A stretch of DNA of 64,000 nt from Modestobacter italicus. GTDB lineage: Bacteria > Actinomycetota > Actinomycetes > Mycobacteriales > Geodermatophilaceae. Shown piece by piece: positions 52,022 through 60,395 of this stretch (within the stretch, counting starts at the first letter, position 1; every line of letters starts with the position of its first letter). The notes beneath the pieces were generated by a model that was given only the letters and a program-made list of their open reading frames with translations, was not told the origin of the DNA and made no database searches. The position numbers and the translations under genes were made by a program. Where the stretch lies: assembly GCF_019799965.1 (NCBI RefSeq), contig NZ_JABGCJ010000004.1:434001-498000 (forward strand), given 5' to 3'.

Positions 52022-53774
52022 CCCCGACGGCGGCCACCGCGGCCGGCGCGGGGTGGTCCGCCGCCCTCCGGCTGGGCTCGCGGTGGGCGCGGACGGCGAG
52101 CAGGGCCACGTCGTCCTCGGCGCCGTCGACCAGGAGCGCGGCGAGCAGGCCGTCGCACAGCACGTCCAGCGGCTCCCCCGCCAGTGTCTGCACGGCCTCG
52201 CGCAACCGCGCCCGCCCCTGGTCCAGGTCGCCGGTGCGCCGCTCGAAGAGCCCGTCGGTGAACAGCAGCAGGGTGCTCCCCGGGGGCAGCAGGGCCACCC
52301 CGTCGACCCGGTCGCCCATCCAGCCCATCCCCAGCGGCGGCCCCACCGGCGCCTCCAGGTCGACGACGGTGCCGTCGGCGAGCAGCAGCAGGGGCACCGG
52401 GTGGCCGGCGGTCGCCCAGCGCAGCCGGCGGACCCCGGTCCCACGGTCGGCGTCGTCCTGCTCGACCCGGGCGACCAGCGCCGTGGCCAGCGTGGCGACG
52501 TCCAGTCCGGCCACCGCCCGGTCGACCCGGCGCACGACCTCCGCCGGCTCGTCCTGCCGGTCGTAGGCGATCGCCCGCACAAGCGTCTTCAGCTGGGCCA
52601 TGGCGGCCGCGGCCTCCAGGTCGTGGCCCATCACGTCGCCGATCACCAGCACCGTGGCGCCGTCCGGCTGCTGGAAGGCGTCGTACCAGTCACCGCCGAT
52701 GGCGACGTCCTGCGCGGCCGGCCGGTAGCGCACGGCGAGCTCCAGGTGGTCCGGCTGCACCGGCGCGGACAGCAGGCTGCGCTGCAGCCGCTCGGCGACC
52801 CGGCTCTGCGCGGTGGCCAGCCGCGCGTTGTCCAGCGCGAGCGCCGCCCGCCGGGACGCGATGTCGGCGGTGCGCAGCTCGGCGTCGGAGAACGGGCCGC
52901 GCGCCGGCCCAGTCACCAGGGTGACCGCGCCGAACAGCTCACCGCGGGCGACCAGCGGGAAGGTGGCGACGGCCGAGGGGGCCAGCGGTGCGAGCGCCGC
53001 CCGGGCCGCCGGCGTCGTCATCGCCTCGACCTGCTCGGGCTCCAGCTGCTGGATCACCACCGGCCGGCCCTCCCGCAGCGCGGTGGGCACCGGGGCGGCC
53101 GAGGAGTTGGTCCGGGCCCGCAGGTCGGCGTACCGGTGCATCGCCTCGACCATCGCCGGGTCGCGGTGCGCCCGGCCGACGTCCCGGCGGCGGCCCTGCT
53201 CGACCACGCTCACCAGGCACCAGTCGGCCAGCTGGGGGACGACGAGCTGGGCGAAGCGCTGCACCGCCTCGTCGATGTCCAGGGTCGCGGTCATCGCCTG
53301 GCTGATGTCGCCGAGCAGCATGAGGTGGCGGCCGGCCAGCTCGGCGGCGGCCGCGGACTCCGCGGCCCGGGCGGCCTCCTCCTCGCGGGCGGCGACGGCC
53401 TCCTCGCGTTCGCGCTCGACCCGGCGGCGGGCGGTCGCGTCGTCGTAGGTGACGACCACCCCCGCCTCGCTGCGGAACGCGTCGACCTGGAACCAGGTCT
53501 GCAGCGGCTCGAACCAGGCCTCGAAGCCCGCCGGCTCCCCCGTCGCCGCGACGTGCCGGTAGTGCTGCTCGAACGGCCCGCCGACCGCCTCCGGGAAGGC
53601 CTCCCAGACGTCCCGCCCGGTGAGCGTCTCGACGGTGTGCCCGAGCAGCGCGGCGCCGGCGGGGTTGATGTAGCCGAAGCGCCAGTCCCGGTCCAGGACG
53701 AACAGCGGCCGTGCCATGCCCTCGACGGCGAGCATCAGGAGGTCGGCCCGCGCCGCCCCACCCACCGTGGTCAT
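52017..53774 (-). CDS. PAS-GAF-SpoIIE serine phosphatase
   Basis: A 585-residue signalling phosphatase. Domains in order: PAS (about 10-110; VLDRDWRFGYINPAGAALLG, FEAWFEPLQTWFQVDAFR), an Arg/Glu coiled coil (112-150), GAF (about 155-310; WCLVSVVEQGRRRDVGRAH, FPLVARGELFGAVTLV) and a SpoIIE/PP2C domain (about 335-565) with VAIGGDWYDAF, VIGDVMGHDLEAA, LRWATAGHPVPLLL and LLLFTDGLFERR; metal-ligand Asp residues are kept. Such proteins usually dephosphorylate anti-sigma-factor antagonists; none is adjacent. ATG 53774 is preferred because a hairpin occupies the bases just upstream of the alternative ATG 53792. Confidence 0.88.
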   Translation of the reverse strand: MTTVGGAARADLLMLAVEGMARPLFVLDRDWRFGYINPAGAALLGHTVETLTGRDVWEAFPEAVGGPFEQHYRHVAATGEPAGFEAWFEPLQTWFQVDAFRSEAGVVVTYDDATARRRVEREREEAVAAREEEAARAAESAAAAELAGRHLMLLGDISQAMTATLDIDEAVQRFAQLVVPQLADWCLVSVVEQGRRRDVGRAHRDPAMVEAMHRYADLRARTNSSAAPVPTALREGRPVVIQQLEPEQVEAMTTPAARAALAPLAPSAVATFPLVARGELFGAVTLVTGPARGPFSDAELRTADIASRRAALALDNARLATAQSRVAERLQRSLLSAPVQPDHLELAVRYRPAAQDVAIGGDWYDAFQQPDGATVLVIGDVMGHDLEAAAAMAQLKTLVRAIAYDRQDEPAEVVRRVDRAVAGLDVATLATALVARVEQDDADRGTGVRRLRWATAGHPVPLLLLADGTVVDLEAPVGPPLGMGWMGDRVDGVALLPPGSTLLLFTDGLFERRTGDLDQGRARLREAVQTLAGEPLDVLCDGLLAALLVDGAEDDVALLAVRAHREPSRRAADHPAPAAVAAVGG

Positions 53775-53795
53775 GCGGTCACTGTGCCTCATGGC

Positions 53796-53839
53796 ACGCG
53801 CCGCGCCCCACTCCCGGAGCCGGGCTGGGCGCGGCGCGT
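53796..53839 (-). terminator. 13-bp hairpin after dctA
   Basis: ACGCGCCGCGCCC (53796-53808) pairs perfectly with 53827-53839. It lies between the dctA stop and the SpoIIE-type gene, both on the minus strand, and probably ends the dctA transcript. Confidence 0.75.
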
Positions 53840-53866
53840 CCCCCTGCTGGGTGAACCGACCCCCGG

Positions 53867-55267
53867 TCAGCGCGCTGCGGGCAGCTCGGCCGGGGCCTGC
53901 GGGGCACCGCCGTGGTCGGTGCCGTGCCCGTCGTCGACCATGGTCGCCTCGTCGAACGGCCGCTGCCCGGAGAGGACGGCGTCCAGCTGCTCGCGGTCCA
54001 GTTCCCGGGTCCAGGTGGCGACCAGGACGGCGGCGATCGAGTTGCCGGCGAAGTTGGTCAGTGCCCGGGCCTCGGACATGAACCGGTCGATGCCCACGAT
54101 CAGGCCCACGCCGTCCAGCAGCTCCGGCCGGTGCGAGGACAGCCCCCCGGCCAGCGTGGCCAGGCCGGCGCCGGTGACGCCGGCCGCACCCTTCGAGGCG
54201 ATGATCATGAACGCCAGCAGGCCGACCTGTTCGCCCAGCGACAGCGGGTCGCCGAGCGCCTCGGCGATGAACAGCGAGGCCATCGTCAGGTAGATCGCCG
54301 TGCCGTCCAGGTTGAACGAGTAGCCGGTCGGCACCACGATGCCGGCCACCGGCTTGGAGACGCCGACGTGCTCCATCTTGGCGATCAGCCGGGGCAGCGC
54401 CGTCTCCGAGGAGGAGGTGGAGACGATCAGCAGGAACTCCCGGCCCAGGTACCGGAACAGCTTGAACACGCTGACCTTGGCCACCACCCGCAGCAGCGTG
54501 CCCAGCACCCCGAACACGAAGATCACGCAGGTCGCGTAGAAGCCGAGCATCAGGATCGCCAGGCTCTTCAGCGCGTCGATGCCGGTCGCCCCGACGACCG
54601 CGGCGATGGCGCCGAAGGCACCGATCGGCGCGACCCACATGATCATCGAGAGCACGCGGAAGACCAGCCGCTGGAAGTGGCCGATCCCGCGCAGCACCGG
54701 CTCGCCCGCCGGCCCCATCGCCTGGATGGCGAACCCGACCAGCAGCGCGACCAGCAGCGCCTGCAGCACCGATCCGTCGGTCAGCGCGGAGACCAGCGTC
54801 TCCGGGATCAGGCCGAGGACGAAGTCGGTCGTGCCACCCCCGCCCTCGGCCTGCGCGGCGTAGTCGGCCCCGCGGGAGCGCAGGTCGTCGGTGATCTGCA
54901 GGCCGTCACCGGGGTGCAGCAGGTTGCCCACCACCAGCCCGATCGCCAGGGCGAAGGTGGACATCACGATGAAGTAGCCCAGGGCCAGGCCGCCGACCCG
55001 GCCGACCTGCGCCGCCTTCCGGATCGAGCCGATGCCCAGCACGATCGTGCAGAAGATCACCGGGGCGATCAGCATCTTGATCAGCTTGACGAAGGCGTCG
55101 CCCAGCCACTTCAGGCCGACCGCGAAGTCGGGGAAGACCAGGCCGACGAGGATGCCCAGGGCCACCGCGCCGATCACCGCGAGGTAGAGCCAGTGGGTGC
55201 GGTCCCGCCGGCGGCTCGGGGTGCCGGTGTCCGCCCCCCGGTCGACGGGGGTGCTGCCTGTGGCCAT
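53867..55267 (-). CDS. dctA: C4-dicarboxylate transporter, DctA type (DAACS family)
   Basis: A 466-residue proton/sodium dicarboxylate symporter importing succinate, fumarate and malate. Eight membrane segments and two re-entrant loops fit the family; signatures are FVKLIKMLIAPVIFCTIVLGI (first part), the serine-rich STSSSETALPRLIAKME, GYSFNLDGTAIYLTMASLF and SKGAAGVTGAGLATLAG. ATG 55267. It is divergent from the sensor kinase/response regulator pair, the classic arrangement for dicarboxylate-induced dctA. Confidence 0.93.
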   Translation of the reverse strand: MATGSTPVDRGADTGTPSRRRDRTHWLYLAVIGAVALGILVGLVFPDFAVGLKWLGDAFVKLIKMLIAPVIFCTIVLGIGSIRKAAQVGRVGGLALGYFIVMSTFALAIGLVVGNLLHPGDGLQITDDLRSRGADYAAQAEGGGGTTDFVLGLIPETLVSALTDGSVLQALLVALLVGFAIQAMGPAGEPVLRGIGHFQRLVFRVLSMIMWVAPIGAFGAIAAVVGATGIDALKSLAILMLGFYATCVIFVFGVLGTLLRVVAKVSVFKLFRYLGREFLLIVSTSSSETALPRLIAKMEHVGVSKPVAGIVVPTGYSFNLDGTAIYLTMASLFIAEALGDPLSLGEQVGLLAFMIIASKGAAGVTGAGLATLAGGLSSHRPELLDGVGLIVGIDRFMSEARALTNFAGNSIAAVLVATWTRELDREQLDAVLSGQRPFDEATMVDDGHGTDHGGAPQAPAELPAAR

Positions 55268-55354
55268 GACTGCTCCTGTGGAGTCGGCGGCCGGGGCTCC
55301 TGGCCTCGGATCAGGTCACCCGGGGACGGGCGACCCGAGCACCTTCACCCGTGG

Positions 55355-55370
55355 CGTGACGGCGGTCACG
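55355..55370. promoter_or_regulatory. CRP/GlxR-type site between dctA and the sensor kinase
   Basis: CGTGACGGCGGTCACG contains GTGA-N6-TCAC, the cyclic-AMP receptor core of actinobacterial CRP/GlxR proteins, as a perfect dyad. It is 88 bp before dctA and 38 bp before the kinase, a position for control of both. Confidence 0.6.
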
Positions 55371-55407
55371 CATGTGTTCATAGCGTTCACGGGCGGGGCT
55401 CCTCCCG

Positions 55408-57051
55408 GTGGACACTCGGCGGGTGCGCCCACCCGCCCTCCCCGGCCGACGGCCCGGCCGCGGCAGCCTGGCCCGTCAGCTGCTGCTGCTGCAGGCGTGC
55501 CTGGTGGCGGTCGTGGTGCTGGTCGCCAGCGGGGTGGCCTACACCTCCGCCCGGTCGGCGGTACGAGAGGCGGCCGAGTCCGAGGTGCTCGGCATCGTCG
55601 AGAGCCTGGCCAACTCGCCGTTCGTGCTCACCGCGGTCTCCGGTCCGGACGCCACCGCGCTGCTCGAGCCCTACGTCGAGCGGATCCGGGCCGACACCGG
55701 GACGTCGTTCATCACCGTGCTGGCGCCCGACCGCACCCGCTACACCCACCCCGACGTGTCGCAGATCGGCCGCCCGTTCCTCGGCACGATCGCCCCGGCG
55801 CTGGCCGGACGCACCTTCACCGAGACCTACACGGGAACGCTCGGGCCCTCGGTGCGGGCCACCGGGCCGGTGCTGGACGAGCGGGGCGAGGTGGTCGCCC
55901 TGGTCTCGGCCGGCATCACCGTCTCGGCCATCGGCGACGACCTGCAGGGCGCCCTGCCCGGCATCGCCTGGACGGCGCTGGCGACGCTGGCCGTCGGCGG
56001 GCTGGGCAGCTGGGCGATCAGCCGCCGGGTGCGCCGGCAGACGCACGGCCTGGGCGCCGCCCCGCTGGCCCGGATGCTGGAGTACTACGACGCCGTGCTG
56101 CACGCCGTCCGCGAGGGGCTGCTGCTGGTCGACGGCGACGGCCGGGTGCAGCTGGTCAACGACGAGGCCCGGCGGCTGCTCGACCTGACCGACGACCCGA
56201 CCGGCCGGCACGTCACCGAGCTGGGGCTGCCGGCCGGGCTCACCGGCGTCCTCACCGGTCAGCAGCTGACCGTGGACGCCGTCCAGGTCACCCGGTCCCG
56301 GGTGCTGGTGGTCAACCAGGCGCCGGCGCGGCAGGCGGGGCGCTCGGTGGGTGCCGTGGTCACCCTGCGCGACCACACCGACCTGCAGGCGCTGACCGGC
56401 GAGCTGGACAGCGTGCGGGCCTTCGCCCACTCGCTGCGCGCGCAGTCCCACGAGGCGGCCAACCGGCTGCACACCACCATCTCCCTGGTCGAGCTGGGCC
56501 GGACGCAGGAGGCGATCGAGTTCGCCACCACCGAGCTGGCCGTCGCCCAGCGGCTGACCGACGAGGTCGTCGCCGCCGTCGGGGAACCGGTGCTGGCCGC
56601 GCTGCTGCTGGGCAAGGCCGCGGCGGCGCACGAGCGCGGGGTGGCGCTGGTGGTGGACCCGGACTCGACCGTGGGCAGCACCGGGCTCCCCGGGGGCGAC
56701 CTGGTCACCGTCGTCGGCAACCTGCTGGACAACGCGGTCGACGCCGCGCTGGACGGTCCCCCGCCGCGCGAGGTCCACCTGCTGCTGCGCGCCACCGGGA
56801 CGGCGCTGGAGGTGCGCGTCGAGGACACCGGCCCGGGGCTGACCGTGGAGCAGACGCGGCGCGTCTTCGACCAGGGCTGGACCACCAAGCAGGCACCCCC
56901 GGGCGCACCGGCCGGCCTCGGGCGGGGCCTGGGCCTGGCCCTGGTCGCCCAGACGGTCCGCCGGCACGGCGGCACGATCGAAGTGCGCCCGGGCCCGGGC
57001 GCGGAGTTCACCGTGACCGTGCCGCTGCCGGCCCCGGCGGCCGCCCGGTGA
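55408..57051 (+). CDS. Sensor histidine kinase of the DcuS/CitA/DctS type
   Basis: A 547-residue membrane kinase. One membrane helix (about 23-45), an extracytoplasmic sensor domain (to ~180; RADTGTSFITVLAPDRTRYTHPD), a second helix (~185-205), a PAS domain (~225-330; GLLLVDGDGRVQLVNDEARRLL), a H-box of the SpoOB-like CitA class (LRAQSHEAANRLHT, His about 349) and an HATPase domain with NLLDNAVDAAL, EDTGPG and GRGLGLALVAQTV. Start GTG 55408 or GTG 55423. The response regulator start overlaps its stop (GTGA). It probably senses dicarboxylates and controls dctA. Confidence 0.9.
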   Translation: MDTRRVRPPALPGRRPGRGSLARQLLLLQACLVAVVVLVASGVAYTSARSAVREAAESEVLGIVESLANSPFVLTAVSGPDATALLEPYVERIRADTGTSFITVLAPDRTRYTHPDVSQIGRPFLGTIAPALAGRTFTETYTGTLGPSVRATGPVLDERGEVVALVSAGITVSAIGDDLQGALPGIAWTALATLAVGGLGSWAISRRVRRQTHGLGAAPLARMLEYYDAVLHAVREGLLLVDGDGRVQLVNDEARRLLDLTDDPTGRHVTELGLPAGLTGVLTGQQLTVDAVQVTRSRVLVVNQAPARQAGRSVGAVVTLRDHTDLQALTGELDSVRAFAHSLRAQSHEAANRLHTTISLVELGRTQEAIEFATTELAVAQRLTDEVVAAVGEPVLAALLLGKAAAAHERGVALVVDPDSTVGSTGLPGGDLVTVVGNLLDNAVDAALDGPPPREVHLLLRATGTALEVRVEDTGPGLTVEQTRRVFDQGWTTKQAPPGAPAGLGRGLGLALVAQTVRRHGGTIEVRPGPGAEFTVTVPLPAPAAAR

Positions 57052-57746
57052 CCGGCAGCCCGCCGGTGCGCGTGCTCGTGGTCGAGGACGAGCCGATCGC
57101 CGCCGAGGCGCACCGGCTCTACGTCGACCGCACGCCCGGGTTCACCGCGGTGGGCGTGGCCGGCACCGGCGCGCTCGCCCGCGAGGCGCTGACCCGCCGG
57201 CAGGTGGACCTGGTGCTGCTGGACATGAACCTGCCGGACACCCACGGCACCGACGTCGTCCGCTGGCTACGGGCCACCGGTCAGGACGTCGACGTGCTGG
57301 CCGTCACCTCCGCCCGGGAGCTGGCCACCGTCCGCGCCGCGGTCTCCGCCGGGGTGGTGGGCTACCTGCTCAAGCCGTTCACCTACCCCGCGCTGCGCGA
57401 CCGGCTGACCGCCTACGCCGACTACCGGGACCGGCTGGCCGGCCACGGCGACCTGACCGGCCAGGACGACGTCGACCGGGCGCTGGACGCGGTGCGCGCC
57501 CCCCGGCCGGCGGTGCTGCCGAAGGGGATGTCGCGGGAGACGCTGGAGGCGGTGGTGACCGCGTTGCGGGGTGCGGACGGCTCAGCGACCGAGGGGCTGT
57601 CCGCGGCCCAGACCGGCGAGCTGATCGGCGCCTCCCGGATCACCGCGCGGCGCTACCTGGAGCACCTCGCCGACGCCGGGCTGGTGGCCCGCAGCCCCCG
57701 GTACGGGACGGCCGGGCGCCCGGAGGTCGGCTACCGCTGGCGGTGA
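57048..57746 (+). CDS. Response regulator of the CitB/DcuR type
   Basis: A 232-residue two-component regulator. The receiver domain has VLVVEDEP with the acidic pocket, phosphoacceptor Asp about 59 in VLLDMNLPDTHG, VTSARE and GYLLKPFTYPAL. The C-terminal part (SRETLEAVVTALRG, LSAAQTGELIGASRITARRYLEHL) is the CitB/DcuR-like helix-turn-helix. GTG 57048 overlaps the kinase stop. It is the partner of the upstream kinase and presumably activates dctA. A strong hairpin follows. Confidence 0.92.
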   Translation: MTGSPPVRVLVVEDEPIAAEAHRLYVDRTPGFTAVGVAGTGALAREALTRRQVDLVLLDMNLPDTHGTDVVRWLRATGQDVDVLAVTSARELATVRAAVSAGVVGYLLKPFTYPALRDRLTAYADYRDRLAGHGDLTGQDDVDRALDAVRAPRPAVLPKGMSRETLEAVVTALRGADGSATEGLSAAQTGELIGASRITARRYLEHLADAGLVARSPRYGTAGRPEVGYRWR

Positions 57747-57766
57747 CCGGTCCCCCGACACGACGA

Positions 57767-57807
57767 GACCGGGGGAGCCGGCCCGGGAAGGGCCTGCTCC
57801 CCCGGTC
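57767..57807. terminator. Bidirectional terminator
   Basis: GACCGGGGGAGC (57767-57778) pairs perfectly with GCTCCCCCGGTC (57796-57807); an inner GGCCC/GGGCC stem is possible. It separates the plus-strand response regulator from the minus-strand chemotaxis operon. Confidence 0.85.
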
Positions 57808-57837
57808 CGGGGGTCGTGCCGTGCTGGTCGGGCTGGG

Positions 57838-58326
57838 TCAGTGCGCCATCACGATGGACAGGTTGCCCGAGCCGTAGCCGGCCACGTCGACCTTGAGGTC
57901 GATCCGGTTGAACGCCGCGGCGAGCCCGGCGATGTCGCCCGGGATCGACTCCCCCGGCGCATGCAGCTTGTACAGCTTCGAGTGGTTGACGCCCTCGCCG
58001 TTGAACATCGACGCGGCGATGTTCACGACCTCGTAGAGCGCCTCGAGGTGCATCGGGTAGAGCTCGCCCTCGTCGATGGCGTCCTCGAGCCCACCCTTGG
58101 GCAGCAGGGCCAGCGCGCCGGCCAGCCAGGCGCCCAGACGCAGGTCGACCAGGCACAGGGCCGTGGTCGCCATCGTCGGGTCGACGTAGACGGCGACGGC
58201 GGGCTTGTCGTTGAGCGAGACCGGGTCGCCGGGGGAGACGACGACCTCCTTGCCGAAGAGGCCCTCGAGCATGTCGCGGACGTCCTTAGCGGTCGGCAGC
58301 GTGGCCGGCTGCAGGGCGGCGGTCAC
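57838..58326 (-). CDS. CheX/CheC-like chemotaxis protein, divergent
   Basis: A 162-residue protein at the end of the chemotaxis operon. Residues 95-109 (EALYEVVNIAASMFN) carry Glu99-x2-Asn102, the same E-x2-N spacing that forms the CheY-P phosphatase site in CheX, CheC and FliY; the neighbouring cheX gene has it too (Glu98/Asn101). Overall similarity to CheX is weak, so it is a divergent member by inference. GTG 58326 overlaps the cheY stop (GTGA). It would act in the cytoplasm to lower CheY-P. Confidence 0.6.
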   Translation of the reverse strand: MTAALQPATLPTAKDVRDMLEGLFGKEVVVSPGDPVSLNDKPAVAVYVDPTMATTALCLVDLRLGAWLAGALALLPKGGLEDAIDEGELYPMHLEALYEVVNIAASMFNGEGVNHSKLYKLHAPGESIPGDIAGLAAAFNRIDLKVDVAGYGSGNLSIVMAH

Positions 58327-58685
58327 GCGATCACCCCGTCCAGCGCGTCCTTGAAGGTGTCCTCGTTGAACGGCTTGGCGATCAGGAAGAGGGCGCCGGC
58401 GTTGGCCGCCTTCTCCCGCATCTCCGGGGACCCCTCGGAGGTCACGAACCCGAACGGCACCTGCGAGCCGGAGGCGCGCAGCGCCTGCAGGCACTCGATG
58501 CCGCTCATGTTCGGCATGTTCCAGTCGGAGAGGACCAGGTCCGGCTTCTCGGAGCCGACCTTCTCCAGGCACTGGGCCCCGTCCTCGGCCTCGACGATGT
58601 CGTGGTCGTCGTACCCCGCCTGGCGCAGGGTGCGGATGACGATCTGCCGCATGACACGGCTGTCGTCGGTCACCAGGATCTTCAC
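58323..58685 (-). CDS. cheY: Chemotaxis response regulator CheY, copy 1
   Basis: A 120-residue single-domain receiver. The acidic pair Asp7/Asp8, phosphoacceptor Asp54 (LVLSDWNMPNMSG), Thr82 and Lys104 (IAKPF) are all in place. GTG 58685 overlaps the cheX stop. It sits between two CheX-like genes, and all junctions in this operon are 4-nt overlaps. It would bind the flagellar switch when phosphorylated. Confidence 0.93.
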   Translation of the reverse strand: MKILVTDDSRVMRQIVIRTLRQAGYDDHDIVEAEDGAQCLEKVGSEKPDLVLSDWNMPNMSGIECLQALRASGSQVPFGFVTSEGSPEMREKAANAGALFLIAKPFNEDTFKDALDGVIA

Positions 58686-59176
58686 TGCGGCACCTCAGTT
58701 CCGCTCGGGTGCGGGGCGGTGCCCTGCACGGTGATGGTCAGGTAGTTGCCTCGCCACTGACCGACGAGGGCACGGACGTCGTCCAGCCGCCCACGGGCGG
58801 GGGCCGAACCGATCTGGGGGAGGCCGAGCCGGGACTCACCCGGCAGGACGCTCTTGACGTTGCCGCCGAGCACGTTGGCGAGCTCGCCGAGGGCGTCGGC
58901 GACGTCCTCGTCGTCCACCACGGTGGGCGGGCGGGTCATCAGCACCGACTCGGTCAGCGCCGCCGCCGTGGACGGCGCGCAGGTGACGACGACGGAGCCG
59001 GTCCAGGGGCCGATGATGTCGACCCAGGCGCTGACGACCTCGGCCGGCGGGGCCACCGGCACGGGCACGAAGGCCTCGCCGTCGCCGACCAGGGACGGCC
59101 AGACCTCGTCGCAGATGCTCTGCACCGTCTCGGTGTCCAGCAGCTCGGTGATCGGCCGGGCTCGGGACAGGGTCAT
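58682..59176 (-). CDS. cheX: Chemotaxis protein CheX (CheY-P phosphatase)
   Basis: A 164-residue protein. The motif DALGELANVLGGNVKSVLPGE includes Glu98-x2-Asn101 and a downstream Asn, the catalytic layout of CheX. ATG 59176 overlaps the second cheY stop (ATGA). CheX hydrolyses CheY-P. Position between two cheY genes suggests it may serve both. Confidence 0.85.
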   Translation of the reverse strand: MTLSRARPITELLDTETVQSICDEVWPSLVGDGEAFVPVPVAPPAEVVSAWVDIIGPWTGSVVVTCAPSTAAALTESVLMTRPPTVVDDEDVADALGELANVLGGNVKSVLPGESRLGLPQIGSAPARGRLDDVRALVGQWRGNYLTITVQGTAPHPSGTEVPQ

Positions 59177-59568
59177 GCGGACACCTCCTCGGGGAGAAGG
59201 CCGAGCAGCGCCAGCTTGTCGCGGAGCGCGTCGGCGGTGAAGGGCTTGATCAGGTACTCGTGGGCCCCGGCGGCCAGCGCCTTGACGATCTGGCCGGTCT
59301 CGCTCTCCGTGGTGACCATCATCAGCGTCACCTGGCGGAACTCGGGGTTGGCGCGGACTGCCATGACGAACTGCAGACCGTCCATCACCGGCATGTTCCA
59401 GTCGATGCAGCACAGGTCGGGGACCCAGCCCTCGGCCTTCCCCTCGTGCAGCAGGTCGAGGGCCTGCTGACCGTCCCCGGCCTCACGCACCTCGAATCCG
59501 AAGTCCTTGAGGATCGTGCCGACGATGCGCCGCATGGCGCGGGAGTCGTCGATCACCAGAGCTCGCAC
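59173..59568 (-). CDS. Chemotaxis response regulator CheY, copy 2
   Basis: A 131-residue receiver with Asp7/Asp8, phosphoacceptor Asp56 (LCCIDWNMPVMDG), Thr86/Thr87 and Lys108 (LIKPF). GTG 59568 has GGGAG upstream. The cheR stop lies 2 nt upstream. It shares the WNMP signature with copy 1 but is clearly diverged, so the two probably have different roles (switch binding versus phosphate sink or adaptation). Confidence 0.92.
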   Translation of the reverse strand: MRALVIDDSRAMRRIVGTILKDFGFEVREAGDGQQALDLLHEGKAEGWVPDLCCIDWNMPVMDGLQFVMAVRANPEFRQVTLMMVTTESETGQIVKALAAGAHEYLIKPFTADALRDKLALLGLLPEEVSA

Positions 59569-59570
59569 GG

Positions 59571-60395
59571 TCAGGCTCCCTTCTTGGGCCGGTAGGCGGA
59601 GCCGCGGCCGAGGACGACCCGCTCCCAGTTGTCGTCCACACCGAGAGTGGTCTCGGCAGCACCCAGGAACAGCCAGCCATCGGGCCGCATGATCTGGCGG
59701 ACGCGGTTCAAGATGCCCTGCTTGGTGGGCAGGTCGAAGTAGATGAGCACGTTGCGCAGGTAGACCACGTCGAACGGCCCCAGGCGGGGCAGCGGTGCGG
59801 CCAGGTTGCACTCGGAGGCGGTGACCATCCGGCGCAGCGCCGGCGCGATCTCCCACTCGTTGCCGGCGCGGGTGAAGTGCCGCACCAGCATCGAGGCCGG
59901 CAGGCCGCGGTTGACCTCGAGCTGGCTGAACCGGCCGGCCCGCGTCCGCTCCACCATCTCGCGGGAGAGGTCGGTGGCGGTGATCGACACGCGGTTGGTG
60001 GCGTTGGGGAGCGCGTCGGACAGCAGCATCGCGATCGTGTACGCCTCCTGCCCGCTGGAGCAGGCGGCCGACCAGATCTGCAGGCGCTCGTCGGGACGGC
60101 GGGCGGCCACCAGCTGCGGCATGACGGTGCTGGTCAGGGCGGTGAACGGGTCACCGTCCCGGAACCAGGACGTCTCGTTCGTGGTCAGCGCCTCGACGAT
60201 GCGCCGGGTGATCGCCGGGTCCGGGCGGTTGCGGACGGACTCGACGAGCTCGCTGACCCCGGACAGCCCACGCTGCTGGGCCATCGGCAGCAGCCGGGCC
60301 TCGACCAGGTACTCCTTGCCGGGTTGCAGGACGATCGCGCTCTCTCGGTGCACCAGCTGGCGCACCCAGTCGAAGCTCGTGGCGGTGAGTGTCAT
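59571..60395 (-). CDS. cheR: Chemotaxis protein methyltransferase CheR
   Basis: A 274-residue SAM-dependent methyltransferase that methylates glutamates of chemoreceptors. Seen: an N-terminal helical domain (FDWVRQLVHRESAIVL), ALTTNETSWFRDGDPF, the SAM-binding IWSAACSSGQEAYTIAM, TATDLSREMV and VVYLRNVLIYFD. ATG 60395 overlaps the cheB stop (ATGA). Confidence 0.95.
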   Translation of the reverse strand: MTLTATSFDWVRQLVHRESAIVLQPGKEYLVEARLLPMAQQRGLSGVSELVESVRNRPDPAITRRIVEALTTNETSWFRDGDPFTALTSTVMPQLVAARRPDERLQIWSAACSSGQEAYTIAMLLSDALPNATNRVSITATDLSREMVERTRAGRFSQLEVNRGLPASMLVRHFTRAGNEWEIAPALRRMVTASECNLAAPLPRLGPFDVVYLRNVLIYFDLPTKQGILNRVRQIMRPDGWLFLGAAETTLGVDDNWERVVLGRGSAYRPKKGA

